The notes: generated from the letters alone by a model not told the origin. A stretch of DNA of 42,991 nucleotides from Clostridia bacterium (GCA_017436525.1 JAFSCX010000043.1:1-42991), one strand, 5' to 3'; positions 32,938 to 41,062 are shown, counted from the first letter of the stretch. Translations and numbers: made by a program.

Positions 32938-33912
32938 ATGAAAAAAATTGTTGTTTTTGGCGCAAGCGGTGATACAGGAAGATATTTTGTTGAGTATTTT
33001 TTAGAAAATAATAAAAACAACGAATATCAAATCATCGCAACCGGAACAAGAAAAACCGATTATTTTGAAAAAATCGGTGTTCCCTATTATCAAGTAGATA
33101 TTACTGACAAAAGCCACTTTGATCAACTTCCGAAGAATTGTTATGCAGTAGTGGATCTGGCCGGCTTGATGCCTGCCAGAATGAAAGGATATGATCCTTA
33201 TAAATATATTGATGTCAATATCACGGGTAATCTCAATATTTTAGAGTATTGCCGCAAAAGCGGTGCAGATCGGATTCTTTTTGCCCAGAGCTTTGGCGAT
33301 ATTAAGGATTGGGCAGAAGAAAAACTTGTGCTTACAGCTGATATGCCCAGAAATTTCAGTTTTAAGACCGATCATACCATCTATGTAATGTGCAAGAACT
33401 TTGCTGTGGATATGATGGAGAATTATCGCCAAATGTATGGTTTGAAACGGTTCATTTTCCGATTGCCCACCATTTATCTTTATTCTCCTGTAGACAACTA
33501 CTATGTAGACGGTGAAATTCGCAAAATCGGATACCGAATTCTTATCGATAAAGCTATAAAAGGTGAAGACATCGAAGTTTGGGGCGATGCAACACGGCAA
33601 AAGGACATGGTGTATGTCAAAGATTTTTGCCAGATGCTATATAAGGCCTTGTTTGTTGATAGAGACTTCGGGCACTATAATGTTGGAACCGGTGTGGGCA
33701 CCTCGCTACTGGAGCAAATCCAAGGAATGGTTGAAGTGTTTGGCGAAGAAGGCAAGAAATCCAAGTTGATTATGCGTCCGGACAAGCCTAACGCCCCGCA
33801 GTATATCATGGATATTACCCCTGCTCGCGAAGAACTTGGTTATGAGCCACAATACGATTATATTGCAATGCTTACCGATTTTAAGAAAGAAATGTTTAAG
33901 GATTTACCATAA
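32938..33912 (+). CDS. NAD(P)-dependent epimerase/dehydratase
   Basis: 324 residues of the extended SDR family. The nucleotide loop is VVFGASGDTGRYF, and YVMCK fits the catalytic Tyr-x-x-x-Lys. FRLPTIYLYSP and VWGDATRQKDMVYVKDFCQM are typical of sugar-nucleotide epimerases. It lies between the ATP-grasp and DegT genes with short gaps, so it probably supplies or finishes the same sugar. The reaction cannot be fixed. Confidence 0.82.
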   Translation: MKKIVVFGASGDTGRYFVEYFLENNKNNEYQIIATGTRKTDYFEKIGVPYYQVDITDKSHFDQLPKNCYAVVDLAGLMPARMKGYDPYKYIDVNITGNLNILEYCRKSGADRILFAQSFGDIKDWAEEKLVLTADMPRNFSFKTDHTIYVMCKNFAVDMMENYRQMYGLKRFIFRLPTIYLYSPVDNYYVDGEIRKIGYRILIDKAIKGEDIEVWGDATRQKDMVYVKDFCQMLYKALFVDRDFGHYNVGTGVGTSLLEQIQGMVEVFGEEGKKSKLIMRPDKPNAPQYIMDITPAREELGYEPQYDYIAMLTDFKKEMFKDLP

Positions 33913-33945
33913 AAAGACTGCCTTTGAAGCAGCGGAGGTTGCTAT

Positions 33946-35043
33946 ATGCTGATTAACGTTACTCGTTCCTCAATGCCCTCTTTTGAGGAATATTGCGAAG
34001 AAATTAAAGATTTATGGGACAGCCATTGGCTGACCAACATGGGCGCAAAGCACAAGCTGCTTCAAGCGCAGTTGGAAACATATCTTGATACGCCCCATGT
34101 AGTTTTATATACCAATGGTCATTTGGCGCTTGAGAACATTATTGCCGCCATGGGTTTTCCAAAGGGGAGCGAGGTTATCACAACCCCCTTTACCTTTGTA
34201 TCTACCACTCATGCAATTACACGCAATGGGTTGATCCCCGTATTTTGCGACATAAACCCTGCGGATTATACCATGGATGTTGCAAAGATCGAGGCGCTGA
34301 TCACAGATAGAACGGTAGCAATTGTGCCGGTTCATGTTTATGGCAATCTCTGCGATGTAGATGCCATTCAAGAAATTGCCGAGCGGCATGGCCTGAGAGT
34401 CATTTACGATGCAGCCCATGCCTTTGGTGTCTCCCGAAATGGCATTAACGCTGCCAATTTCGGCGATGCATCAATGTTTAGTTTCCACGCCACCAAAGTG
34501 TTCAATACCATCGAAGGCGGCGCAGTAACCTTCCGGGAAGATTTGGTTCAGAAGATGAATGATCTGAAGAACTTTGGCATTCGCGGCCCCGAGCAGGTGG
34601 CCTATGTGGGCGGAAATGCAAAGATGAATGAATTTCAGGCTGCAATGGGCATTTGCAACCTTCGCCATGTGGATGATGAAATTGCAAAACGGAAGGCTAT
34701 CGTTGAGCACTACCGTAGCCGCCTTTCCGGAATACCCGGCATCCGCCTTTGCAGCGATCAACCCGGCGTAATCCATAATTATGCTTATTTCCCGGTTGTT
34801 TTTGATGGATATCGGTACGACCGCGATCAGGTTTTTGAACGCTTGGCCGCTGAGAACATCACTGCTCGGAAGTATTTCTATCCTTTAACAAACAATATTG
34901 ATTGCTATAAGGATCTACAAACAGCCGGCGCAGAGAAAACACCTGTTGCAGATTATATTGCTAACCGTGTGCTGACATTGCCGCTCTATGCAGATTTATC
35001 TTTAGAGGATGTAGATCGCATTTGTGATATTATATTGAACTAA
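33946..35043 (+). CDS. DegT/DnrJ/EryC1-family PLP aminotransferase
   Basis: 365 residues. The PLP lysine is Lys184 in FSFHATKVFNTIEGGA, and VIYDAAHAFG (Asp155) binds the cofactor ring. This family aminates 3- or 4-keto nucleotide sugars. The FHATKVFNTIEGG form is frequent in enzymes acting on dTDP-keto sugars; because rfbA and rfbB make dTDP-4-keto-6-deoxyglucose here, a dTDP-amino-6-deoxy sugar is a reasonable product. It is the last gene of the operon, and a bidirectional hairpin follows within 10 bases. Confidence 0.9.
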   Translation: MLINVTRSSMPSFEEYCEEIKDLWDSHWLTNMGAKHKLLQAQLETYLDTPHVVLYTNGHLALENIIAAMGFPKGSEVITTPFTFVSTTHAITRNGLIPVFCDINPADYTMDVAKIEALITDRTVAIVPVHVYGNLCDVDAIQEIAERHGLRVIYDAAHAFGVSRNGINAANFGDASMFSFHATKVFNTIEGGAVTFREDLVQKMNDLKNFGIRGPEQVAYVGGNAKMNEFQAAMGICNLRHVDDEIAKRKAIVEHYRSRLSGIPGIRLCSDQPGVIHNYAYFPVVFDGYRYDRDQVFERLAAENITARKYFYPLTNNIDCYKDLQTAGAEKTPVADYIANRVLTLPLYADLSLEDVDRICDIILN

Positions 35044-35049
35044 AAATCA

Positions 35050-35078
35050 AGCGAGGTGAGCGTTCACCTCGCTTTTGC
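35050..35078. terminator. Bidirectional terminator after the polysaccharide operon
   Basis: AGCGAGGTGA pairs with TCACCTCGCT around GCGT and is followed by TTTTGCTTTT. It is the exact reverse complement of the hairpin at 8274-8297. The stop codon of the convergent small membrane gene lies in its right arm, so both transcripts use it. Confidence 0.85.
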
Positions 35079-35300
35079 TTTTCTTTTAATCCCCCATGTG
35101 ATCAGCATCGCAACACTACAGATTGTAAAATAGATTGCGGAATATACAACAGGGAATGCAGTTTGATAGGTTAGGCTGGAGAATCCCCAAAACAATCCTG
35201 CCAAAAGGATTGGCGAAAACCAAAAGAATTTCATCTCGCACCCCGCGATGATCCCGACCGCCGCAGAGACAATGGGATGAAGGATAAAGAACAGCAGCAT
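35064..35300 (-). CDS. Small hydrophobic membrane protein (possibly DUF2651-like)
   Basis: 78 residues from the ATG at 35300, almost entirely hydrophobic, with three likely membrane helices (FILHPIVSAAVGIIAG, SPILLAGLFWGFS, VVYSAIYFTICSVAMLITWG) and a basic tail (KRKAKAR). The early HPIVSAAVG recalls the PVISxxVG of small Bacillus membrane proteins of the DUF2651 type, a tentative resemblance. The MITE-like element begins right at its start, so its original promoter may have been displaced. It could have belonged to the M56/BlaI operon upstream. Function unknown. Confidence 0.55.
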   Translation of the reverse strand: MLLFFILHPIVSAAVGIIAGCEMKFFWFSPILLAGLFWGFSSLTYQTAFPVVYSAIYFTICSVAMLITWGIKRKAKAR

Positions 35301-35302
35301 GG

Positions 35303-35580
35303 TAAGCAAACACGAATAATCCGAACCTGATTTTAAGAGGCGGATTTTCGTCTTTGCTGTGTTAAAATACTCGTCAATCCGGCAGGATTAACTGCGTTTT
35401 ATGCCTTGCAAACCCAAAAATCCGCTCCCTTAAAATTCTTTGACCTTAAAACGAGCAAAATTTCGGATGATTTTTGGTGCGGAGAAGTTTATAAGGCTGG
35501 CGCCTATAAACCTTCGACAAGCCAAAAAGCGTTGAAATTTTGCCGTTTTAGGCAGGTTCGGATTACTCGTGTTTGCTTAA
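35303..35580. repeat. MITE-like element, copy 1 (about 278 bp, complete)
   Basis: Terminal inverted repeats of about 28 bp begin TAAGCAAACACGAATAATCC on the left and are mirrored on the right with one or two changes. Inside are two large hairpins: one around 35338-35430 (GCGGATTTT with AAAATCCGC) and a nested stem around 35440-35555 with GTTTATAAGGC/GCCTATAAAC at its tip. No transposase is encoded. It separates the small gene at 35064-35300 from the end of the M56 operon and ends inside the small ORF at 35504-35689. Related copies are at 40886-41062, 42691-42848 and 42850-42991. Confidence 0.85.
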
Positions 35581-35689
35581 CCATCATCCCTGCATCTGCT
35601 TTGATGGTCCGGATGGTGATCAACGGAATGATCAGCATGGCGACCAAAATGATTGCGCCGATTAAAATTCCTCTTTTCAATCTACTCAT
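35504..35689 (-). pseudogene. Small membrane ORF interrupted by the MITE-like element
   Basis: ATG 35689 overlaps the end of the M56 gene by 8 bases. The first 36 residues or so (MSRLKRGILIGAIILVAMLI onward) form one signal-anchor helix and a short outside stretch, KADAGMM. The remaining 25 codons (from VKQTRVIRT) are the terminal repeat and inner arm of the MITE-like element. The original 3' end was therefore replaced. It was probably a third gene of the BlaI/M56 operon. Confidence 0.55.
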
Positions 35690-38102
35690 ATTGCAACTCT
35701 CCAAACTGTATTTTCTCCCGTACCTCTTCGGTAGCGAAGATCAGCCACTCCGTATCCACCTGCACCCATACCGTCCCTTCGGTTTTGCCCATTCTATATG
35801 CATACCCTTCGCCGAAATTGGATTGATCGTTCTCGGTGGGCTTTTGGCTCTGCTTCACCGAGGAGGTGATGGTACCGCTTGTAAAGCTCAAGGTTTGGGT
35901 ATTTCGATAGCCGGTATCCATATAAATTTTGCCGTCGATCTTCACCATGGGTATCAGCGCATATTCCTCTTCCTCCATTCTGACGCAAAAAGAATACCGC
36001 ACGGTACCGCTGTATTTTGCGGCACTTTCCCAATCGGCGACCACCTCGTAGATGCAGGTCTCCTGATCGGGATCCGGCTGAAGCTGAAGGCCTTGCACCT
36101 TGGCTTCAATCGCCTTCCCCTTCCCCTTTTCATCGATCTGCCATGCATTTACTTGCAACCGGTCCGGCATGATCGTAAAATTCAAATGGATTGTTTTTTT
36201 ACCTTTATAAACCTTAAATGCATTATTTAATAAATCCTTGGTTCTTGCCAAAGGATGATCGCTATCCGCGCAAATTGCTTGCATCAGACCATCTTCTGCT
36301 TCAAAGTTCCAAGTGGCAGTTCCCTTTAAGGCCTCGGCGGTCTTGCCATCGCAGCTGATGATCAGATCGGGGATGGTGGACCCATCTCCCAGATCCTGCC
36401 AGAATAATTTTTTCACCTTTTCCCGATAGGCTTTTGTAATCCGATAGCCATAGCTGGATAAAGGATTGATTACCGGCTGAATGGTAATCTCCTCGCGGGA
36501 GAGATCATAGGTGGTTAATATGGCTCTCATTTCTGCAATGGTCGCTGCCCCCACAGAATAGGCAAAGCTATTATCCGAGACGGCCTCTTGGTGGGTATTG
36601 GCAAGGTAACATTCATAATGATCCTTTGCCATCTGCCAGATGTAAACAGTAAGCCCTCCGTCGGTAGGAATATTGAAAAAATGCGGGTGGGTCTTACGAA
36701 GCTGCTCGATGAGCGCCCCTTGGCCTCTCGCCGCCTGCTCTAAATGAAGGGCAAAATATTCCTCTGCGGCATTTTCGCAAAAGGCGGTCTGCTCCTTGAT
36801 ATATCTTTGAGAATCCAAGGCTTTTCCTTGAAGATGCCTTGGAAATTTTGCCTTAATATCTTTTTCATAATCGGAGCCGTCCCGCGGGGTCCAATATTCC
36901 ACCAATTCATAATGGCCGTGCTTTTGGGTGCGTTTGGCCGTAATGACGGTGGGGATATGAGAGCCGGCCTCCAATTGAATTTTTCCGTCTTTGAAGCAAT
37001 ATTCATGGTAGAGGGACCAAAAATAAACCGTTGCCCCATTGAGTGTGCGATCCACATCTAAAATTTTATGATGAGTAACGATAAAATTTTCATCGGTATG
37101 CCCCTCTGCATAATTGTGCTCCGCCACTTGCATATCCAGAAAAAGAGAAAGCTCCTCATCAAGGGTCGTCCTTGGATTGGTCAAGAAGCAAAGGGCGGCC
37201 GCAATTGCTGCCAAGGCGGCAACCACTACCAGCCAAAAGGCCGGTTTCTTATAATTCAATACCGATTTGATTCTTTTCTTTACCCCCACCTCGCCGAAAG
37301 CAAGAGGGCAGGCCGCAATCATGCGGCGATTAACGCTGCAGGCCAAAAGGGCTTGAGAATAATCCGCTTTCTGCTCTGCATTTAATTCTTTAATGACCTT
37401 CTCATCGCAGGCAAGCTCAATATCGCGGCAAAGCAAAATATAGCCAAGCCATATCAGCGGATTAAACCAATGAATGCTCAGAATCAAAAAGCCCAAGGGC
37501 TTCCACCAATGGTCTTTGCGGCGGATATGGGCCTGCTCATGGGCCACCACATACTCCATCTCCTGCTCTTCCATCCGGAAGGGCAGATAAATTTTCGGCC
37601 TGATGATCCCAAGGACAAAGGGAGAGACCACCCGCTCACTATGAAAAATCCCCTCGCGCAACAAAACAGCCGTACCGATTTTTCTCTTTAAGCAAAAATA
37701 GCTGACCGCGCTGTAACCAAGCAGGACCGCCATCCCGATGATCCAGCCGACCGCCGCCAGCGGGATCAAAATCTGCAACGGATTGGCGCTGGTGGCGGGA
37801 TCGGGCGCAAAGGAGCTGCCGATCATCGGATTCACCACCTGATTCAGCGCAGGAATCCCTGTATTGATTTCAGGGGAGCGATCCAGAATGATCCCGGGGC
37901 TGATGGTCTCAGGGCTTGGGATCAGGCTGATGATGCTCTCCAAAGAGACAGGGCAAATCAATCGGACCGCCACAATCCCCCAAAGCAGCACCCTGATCCA
38001 TTTGGGGGCCTTTTTTAGCAGTACTCTTAATAGCAGAACGGCTAAAACAATCCATCCTGCAGAGATGCTCATATTTACTACAGATACGAAGAACTCCGTC
38101 AT
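35682..38102 (-). CDS. BlaR1-type M56 membrane metallopeptidase, signal transducer
   Basis: 806 residues. The N-terminal third has four membrane helices around a zinc peptidase loop: HEQAH (188-192) in VVAHEQAHIRRKDHW, and the downstream DIELACDEKVI. The last of these helices lies near 283-306. The outside part of about 500 residues does not show the SxxK and KTG motifs of the BlaR1/MecR1 penicillin sensor. Family members on sensing a signal cleave themselves and inactivate the BlaI-type repressor encoded next to them. The two genes overlap by 4 bases (ATGA). The ligand is unknown; beta-lactam sensing is not supported. Confidence 0.88.
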   Translation of the reverse strand: MTEFFVSVVNMSISAGWIVLAVLLLRVLLKKAPKWIRVLLWGIVAVRLICPVSLESIISLIPSPETISPGIILDRSPEINTGIPALNQVVNPMIGSSFAPDPATSANPLQILIPLAAVGWIIGMAVLLGYSAVSYFCLKRKIGTAVLLREGIFHSERVVSPFVLGIIRPKIYLPFRMEEQEMEYVVAHEQAHIRRKDHWWKPLGFLILSIHWFNPLIWLGYILLCRDIELACDEKVIKELNAEQKADYSQALLACSVNRRMIAACPLAFGEVGVKKRIKSVLNYKKPAFWLVVVAALAAIAAALCFLTNPRTTLDEELSLFLDMQVAEHNYAEGHTDENFIVTHHKILDVDRTLNGATVYFWSLYHEYCFKDGKIQLEAGSHIPTVITAKRTQKHGHYELVEYWTPRDGSDYEKDIKAKFPRHLQGKALDSQRYIKEQTAFCENAAEEYFALHLEQAARGQGALIEQLRKTHPHFFNIPTDGGLTVYIWQMAKDHYECYLANTHQEAVSDNSFAYSVGAATIAEMRAILTTYDLSREEITIQPVINPLSSYGYRITKAYREKVKKLFWQDLGDGSTIPDLIISCDGKTAEALKGTATWNFEAEDGLMQAICADSDHPLARTKDLLNNAFKVYKGKKTIHLNFTIMPDRLQVNAWQIDEKGKGKAIEAKVQGLQLQPDPDQETCIYEVVADWESAAKYSGTVRYSFCVRMEEEEYALIPMVKIDGKIYMDTGYRNTQTLSFTSGTITSSVKQSQKPTENDQSNFGEGYAYRMGKTEGTVWVQVDTEWLIFATEEVREKIQFGELQYE

Positions 38103-38509
38103 TTTGATTCTCCTTTCCTATAGCGATCTATCATCTGCTGAACCGCATCAATCTCTGCATCAGAAATCTTTTGATGTTTTGTAAATGCTGCGATAAAAGC
38201 GGGCAGGGACCCTTCAAAGGTCTTTTCCACCATCTCGTTCAACTCTGCCGCTTGCACTTGATCTTTGCTGACAAGGGAGCGAACGACGGTATTTTCATTT
38301 TTTAAGATCCCCCGCTCGGATAATCGCTTGATCACCGTATAGGTGGTTGTCGGCTTCCAGCCGAGACGCTCCTTGCAAAGCTCCACAAGCGCGCTGCTCT
38401 TGATCGGCTCCTTCTCCCATAAAATCAGGCAAAACCGATATTCGCTTTCAAAGACCTTCGGTGTATCCATCAAAGACGCCTCCTTTTTATCTAATCCATT
38501 AGAGTTCAA
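38099..38509 (-). CDS. BlaI/MecI-family repressor
   Basis: 136 residues. The winged helix spans about residues 20-85 (RFCLILWEKEPIKSSALVEL, WKPTTTYTVIKRLSERGIL), followed by a C-terminal dimerisation helix region (LVSKDQVQAAELNEMVEKTF). WKPTTTYT is the recognition helix typical of BlaI. It represses its own operon until the M56 partner signals. AGGAGG precedes the assigned ATG (38509), and ATG 38470 (MDTPKVF) lies downstream just after AAGGAGGCGTC; the later start fits the ribosome site better and gives about 123 residues. Dyads and a promoter lie just upstream. Confidence 0.9.
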   Translation of the reverse strand: MNSNGLDKKEASLMDTPKVFESEYRFCLILWEKEPIKSSALVELCKERLGWKPTTTYTVIKRLSERGILKNENTVVRSLVSKDQVQAAELNEMVEKTFEGSLPAFIAAFTKHQKISDAEIDAVQQMIDRYRKGESK

Positions 38510-38542
38510 TTACACTCTACCACATTAGAGCCGCATTGTCAA
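38487..38542 (-). promoter_or_regulatory. Promoter and dyads of the BlaI/M56 operon
   Basis: TTGACA (38542-38537) and TAGAGT (38519-38514) are 17 bases apart on the minus strand. Overlapping dyads follow: CTCTA/TAGAG, AGAGT/ACTCT and CTAAT/ATTAG, with the octamer CTCTAATG occurring twice. They cover the -10 and RNA start, as expected for operators of the BlaI-like repressor. This supports translation from 38470, since the 38509 ATG lies within this region. Confidence 0.65.
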
Positions 38543-38724
38543 GAGGCTTCTTCTCCCGCACAATTTGTCGGATTCTGTTGCATCGGGTTCTCACTTATGG
38601 TATTATAAAATCAGATACTCGAAATATAGGAAAAAAGCATACTCCGTTCCCTGCCTTGAAGCAGAATATTCCGGTGCTTTTTACTTATTTTTGAAATTGT
38701 CCTCATATCCCAATAAAAATGATG

Positions 38725-38730
38725 TATAAT
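38725..38730 (+). promoter_or_regulatory. Probable -10 of the dipeptidase gene
   Basis: TATAAT lies 30 bases before the ATG at 38761. No good -35 sits 17 bases upstream (TTGTCC is 22 bases away). The upstream in-frame ATGs at 38719-38724 would precede the RNA start, so they are not used. Confidence 0.45.
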
Positions 38731-38760
38731 AAAGAGAAAGTACGGAAAGGATTTTTTATT

Positions 38761-40143
38761 ATGCGTATTTTGGAATTATTCAAAAACCTTGCCGCCATCC
38801 CCCATGGCTCCGGCAATACAAAAGCCATCAGCGATTATTGCGCCGCCTTTGCAAGAGAGCGCGGCTTTGAAGTGCTGCAGGATCAATGGAACAACTGCTT
38901 GATCCGCCTGCCCGCTACCCAAGGGAAGGAAGCAAACCCCATCGTCGTGCTGCAGGGCCATTTAGATATGGTCTGCGAAAAGGATGCAGGGGTCTCTCAT
39001 GATTTTGAAAAAGATCCCTTGGATCTTCAAATAGAAGGCGATCGCCTCTTCGCCAAAGGAACCACCCTTGGCGGGGATGATGGTGTAGCCATTGCCTATG
39101 GCCTTGCCTTGATCGAAGATCCTTCTATTCCCCATCCTCCCATGGAAATTCTCTTCACCTCCGATGAGGAGACAGGAATGGACGGTGCCATCGGGCTGGA
39201 GAGCACTTGGCTCAAGGGGCGCATCCTTTTGAATCTGGATAGCGAGGAGGAAGGGGTCTTTATCACCTCCTGCGCCGGCGGCGGCGAGATTTGTGCCCGC
39301 CTGCCCCTCTTTTATGAGCCTTGCACCAAGCCGGTTTATCGGATTTCAATAGAAGGCTTGCAGGGCGGCCATAGCGGCGCTGAGATCCATCGGCGCCTCG
39401 GCAATGCCAATATCATTCTTGCCAAGGTGCTTGCCGGGCTGAGCTGCCGCTTGATCTCCATCAACGGCGGCAATAAATCCAACGCCATTCCCCGCGCAGC
39501 GGAGGCTCTTTGCACCATGGATTCGCCGGTGGATTCTACCGCCCTCACCGAATTGCTTTTGCGGGAATACGGGGATCGGGAGCCGGATCTTAAAGTAATT
39601 GTCGAGACAGCTACCGCCGACCGTCAATTAGATGAGGCCTGCTCCAAGGCCGCCATCGGCCTGCTCTCCTCCTTGCCCGACGGGGTCTTCGAATGGAGCA
39701 CCGAAATTGAAGGCTTGGTCGAGACTTCTTCCAATCTTGGAATTCTGACCACCGCCGATCAGCAGCTCTCTTTGCTGATCTCCACCCGTAGCATGAAAAA
39801 CGCCAAGCGCGACGCTTATCAAGAGCAGCTGATCGCCCTTCTTGAGCGCTTTGGTTTTGCGGCAGAGGCCGGCGGCAGCTACCCCGCTTGGGAATATAAG
39901 AGCGAATCCACCCTGCGCCCCATTGTAGCCGAAATCTATCGGCAGCACTATCAAAAGGAGCCCGCCTTTATCGCCCTCCATGCAGGGTTGGAATGTGGAT
40001 TGCTCTCAGAAAAGATGCCGGGGCTGGATGCCGTCTCCTTCGGGCCTGATATCAAAGAGATCCACACCCCCCGCGAGACCCTCTCTCTCGCCTCCTTCCA
40101 GCGCACCTTCGAATTCTTAAAAGCGATCTTAGCAAAGCTATAA
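38761..40143 (+). CDS. pepD: Aminoacyl-histidine dipeptidase (PepD, M20 family)
   Basis: 460 residues. M20 metal ligands are visible: QGHLDMV (His67, Asp69), GGDDGVA (Asp106), TSDEETGMDG (Glu136-Glu137), LNLDSEEEG (Asp) and the late His in IHTPRETLSL. The inserted dimerisation domain lies between about 190 and 380. It hydrolyses Xaa-His and other dipeptides in the cytoplasm. AAAGGA lies nine bases before ATG 38761, and the -10 at 38725-38730 rules out the more upstream ATG. It stands alone and ends with a strong terminator. G/C content is clearly higher than in the polysaccharide genes. Confidence 0.93.
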   Translation: MRILELFKNLAAIPHGSGNTKAISDYCAAFARERGFEVLQDQWNNCLIRLPATQGKEANPIVVLQGHLDMVCEKDAGVSHDFEKDPLDLQIEGDRLFAKGTTLGGDDGVAIAYGLALIEDPSIPHPPMEILFTSDEETGMDGAIGLESTWLKGRILLNLDSEEEGVFITSCAGGGEICARLPLFYEPCTKPVYRISIEGLQGGHSGAEIHRRLGNANIILAKVLAGLSCRLISINGGNKSNAIPRAAEALCTMDSPVDSTALTELLLREYGDREPDLKVIVETATADRQLDEACSKAAIGLLSSLPDGVFEWSTEIEGLVETSSNLGILTTADQQLSLLISTRSMKNAKRDAYQEQLIALLERFGFAAEAGGSYPAWEYKSESTLRPIVAEIYRQHYQKEPAFIALHAGLECGLLSEKMPGLDAVSFGPDIKEIHTPRETLSLASFQRTFEFLKAILAKL

Positions 40144-40145
40144 TT

Positions 40146-40177
40146 AAAAAGCGACTGTGATCCCCACAGTCGCTTTT
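40146..40177 (+). terminator. Terminator of pepD
   Basis: AAAAGCGACTGTG pairs with CACAGTCGCTTTT around five bases, just after the stop codon. Confidence 0.88.
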
Positions 40178-40336
40178 CTCGTACTCTTAAAAAGAAACGG
40201 CCGGCAAAAGCAAAAGGATTTTTCAGATTCTTTAGACAATTAGGAAAGGGACTTTCTCCTCTCTCTTGCACGCTTAGACACATTACAAAATGAACTGTCA
40301 TCGCCACAATCGCTCTTTCATTTCTCCCCCCCATTT

Positions 40337-40360
40337 TGATATCATGATATCATGATATCA
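40337..40360. promoter_or_regulatory. GATATCAT triple repeat downstream of the RHH gene
   Basis: Three tandem GATATCAT units form a perfect 24-bp palindrome starting TGATATCA. Sites of the same type lie at 40668-40690 and 40785-40814. This one lies beyond the RHH terminator and facing pepD, so it is not needed for autoregulation. Confidence 0.6.
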
Positions 40361-40370
40361 AAAAAAAACA

Positions 40371-40409
40371 ACAACCGCGGCACCCTCGCAAAGAGGGTGC
40401 CGCGGTTGT
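40371..40409 (-). terminator. Terminator of the RHH gene
   Basis: Perfect 17-bp arms (ACAACCGCGGCACCCTC and its complement) around a 5-base loop lie six bases after the stop codon. On the minus strand the hairpin is followed by TTTTTTTT after TGTTG. Confidence 0.85.
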
Positions 40410-40414
40410 TTTGG

Positions 40415-40645
40415 TTATTTCTGCGCCATGCGCTTGAAAATGTCTCTTCGTTTCTCTACAGGCGAGGGGCTGCTGCTGTCTTTCAAATCCCGCTCCACCA
40501 ATTCGGTCAGATATTGATTTACGCTGAATCCCCGCTCTTCCTTTTTGATCTTCTGCACTTTCTCAATCATGGTTGCATAGGTTTCCGGCGGAAGCCGTAA
40601 AGTCATCATTACTTTTTCATAGGTAATTACATCCGTCTTATTCAT
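40415..40645 (-). CDS. Ribbon-helix-helix DNA-binding protein (orphan antitoxin-like)
   Basis: 76 residues. MMTLRLPPETYATMIEKVQK and GFSVNQYLTELVERDLK fit an Arc/CopG-type ribbon-helix-helix: a beta-strand with alternating contact residues, helix A, turn and helix B. Such proteins bind short tandem palindromes as dimers. A triple GATATCAT operator lies at 40668-40690, just after a perfect promoter, so autorepression is likely. No toxin gene is adjacent, which argues against a simple toxin-antitoxin pair; two more operators outside the gene suggest other roles, such as partition or control of neighbours. GAGGGCGC precedes the ATG. Confidence 0.78.
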   Translation of the reverse strand: MNKTDVITYEKVMMTLRLPPETYATMIEKVQKIKKEERGFSVNQYLTELVERDLKDSSSPSPVEKRRDIFKRMAQK

Positions 40646-40667
40646 CTTTGCGCCCTCTCTTCCATTT

Positions 40668-40690
40668 TGATATCATGATATCATGATATC
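40668..40690. promoter_or_regulatory. GATATCAT triple repeat, operator of the RHH gene
   Basis: Two full GATATCAT units and one GATATC follow the RHH -10 by about 8 bases and end 23 bases before the coding start. Repressor binding here would block the promoter clearance region. Confidence 0.75.
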
Positions 40691-40698
40691 TTAAATCA

Positions 40699-40727
40699 AT
40701 TATATATGAGAAACCGGCTTTTGTCAA
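40699..40727 (-). promoter_or_regulatory. Promoter of the RHH gene
   Basis: TTGACA (40727-40722) and TATAAT (40704-40699) on the minus strand with 17 bases between: a perfect sigma-A consensus. Confidence 0.88.
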
Positions 40728-40784
40728 GTTCTGCCGTTTTTGAGGGCGCCATCACTTTAATTTTGGCATGAGAACGGCAAAAAT

Positions 40785-40814
40785 TGCATTTTGATATCAT
40801 GATATCAAAATGCA
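40785..40814. promoter_or_regulatory. 30-bp perfect palindrome with two GATATCAT-type units
   Basis: TGCATTTTGATATCA and its exact reverse complement meet without loop. It contains the GATATC-AT-GATATC core of the RHH operator, about 60 bases upstream of the RHH promoter. It may be a second upstream operator. Confidence 0.65.
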
Positions 40815-40885
40815 TTGATGAGGGTGGGGTGAGCTTTGTTTTGGTCGGAAAAATCGTAGGAGATAGATCAAAAAACGCAGACATC

Positions 40886-41062
40886 TTAAGCAAACACGAA
40901 TAATCCGAATCTGCCTAAAATGGCATAATTTCAGCGCTTTTTAGCTTATCGAAGGTTTGTAGGCGCCAGCCTTACAAACTTCTTTGCACCAAAAATCATC
41001 TGAAATTCTGCTCATTTTAAGGTCGTTGAATTTTAAGGGAGCGGATTACTCGTGTTTGCTTA
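40886..41062. repeat. MITE-like element, copy 2 (177 bp)
   Basis: Terminal repeats TTAAGCAAACACGAATAATC on the left and GGATTACTCGTGTTTGCTTA on the right. It keeps the nested stem of copy 1 in opposite orientation but lacks the roughly 95-bp first hairpin. The 41063-41271 stretch after it holds nothing recognised. Confidence 0.85.

Noticed and set aside
35406-36230. 274-codon plus-strand frame
   Set aside because: It runs through the MITE-like element and antisense to the M56 gene; composition is not protein-like.
35682-38509. BlaI/M56 pair as beta-lactam resistance
   Set aside because: No beta-lactamase or PBP2a gene is adjacent and the sensor part lacks SxxK and KTG motifs.
40415-40645. 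RHH gene as part of a toxin-antitoxin system
   Set aside because: No toxin-sized frame lies next to it on the same strand; pepD and a repeat element flank it.
40696-40893. 65-codon frame upstream of the RHH gene
   Set aside because: It overlaps the promoter and palindromes, lacks a ribosome site and resembles no protein.
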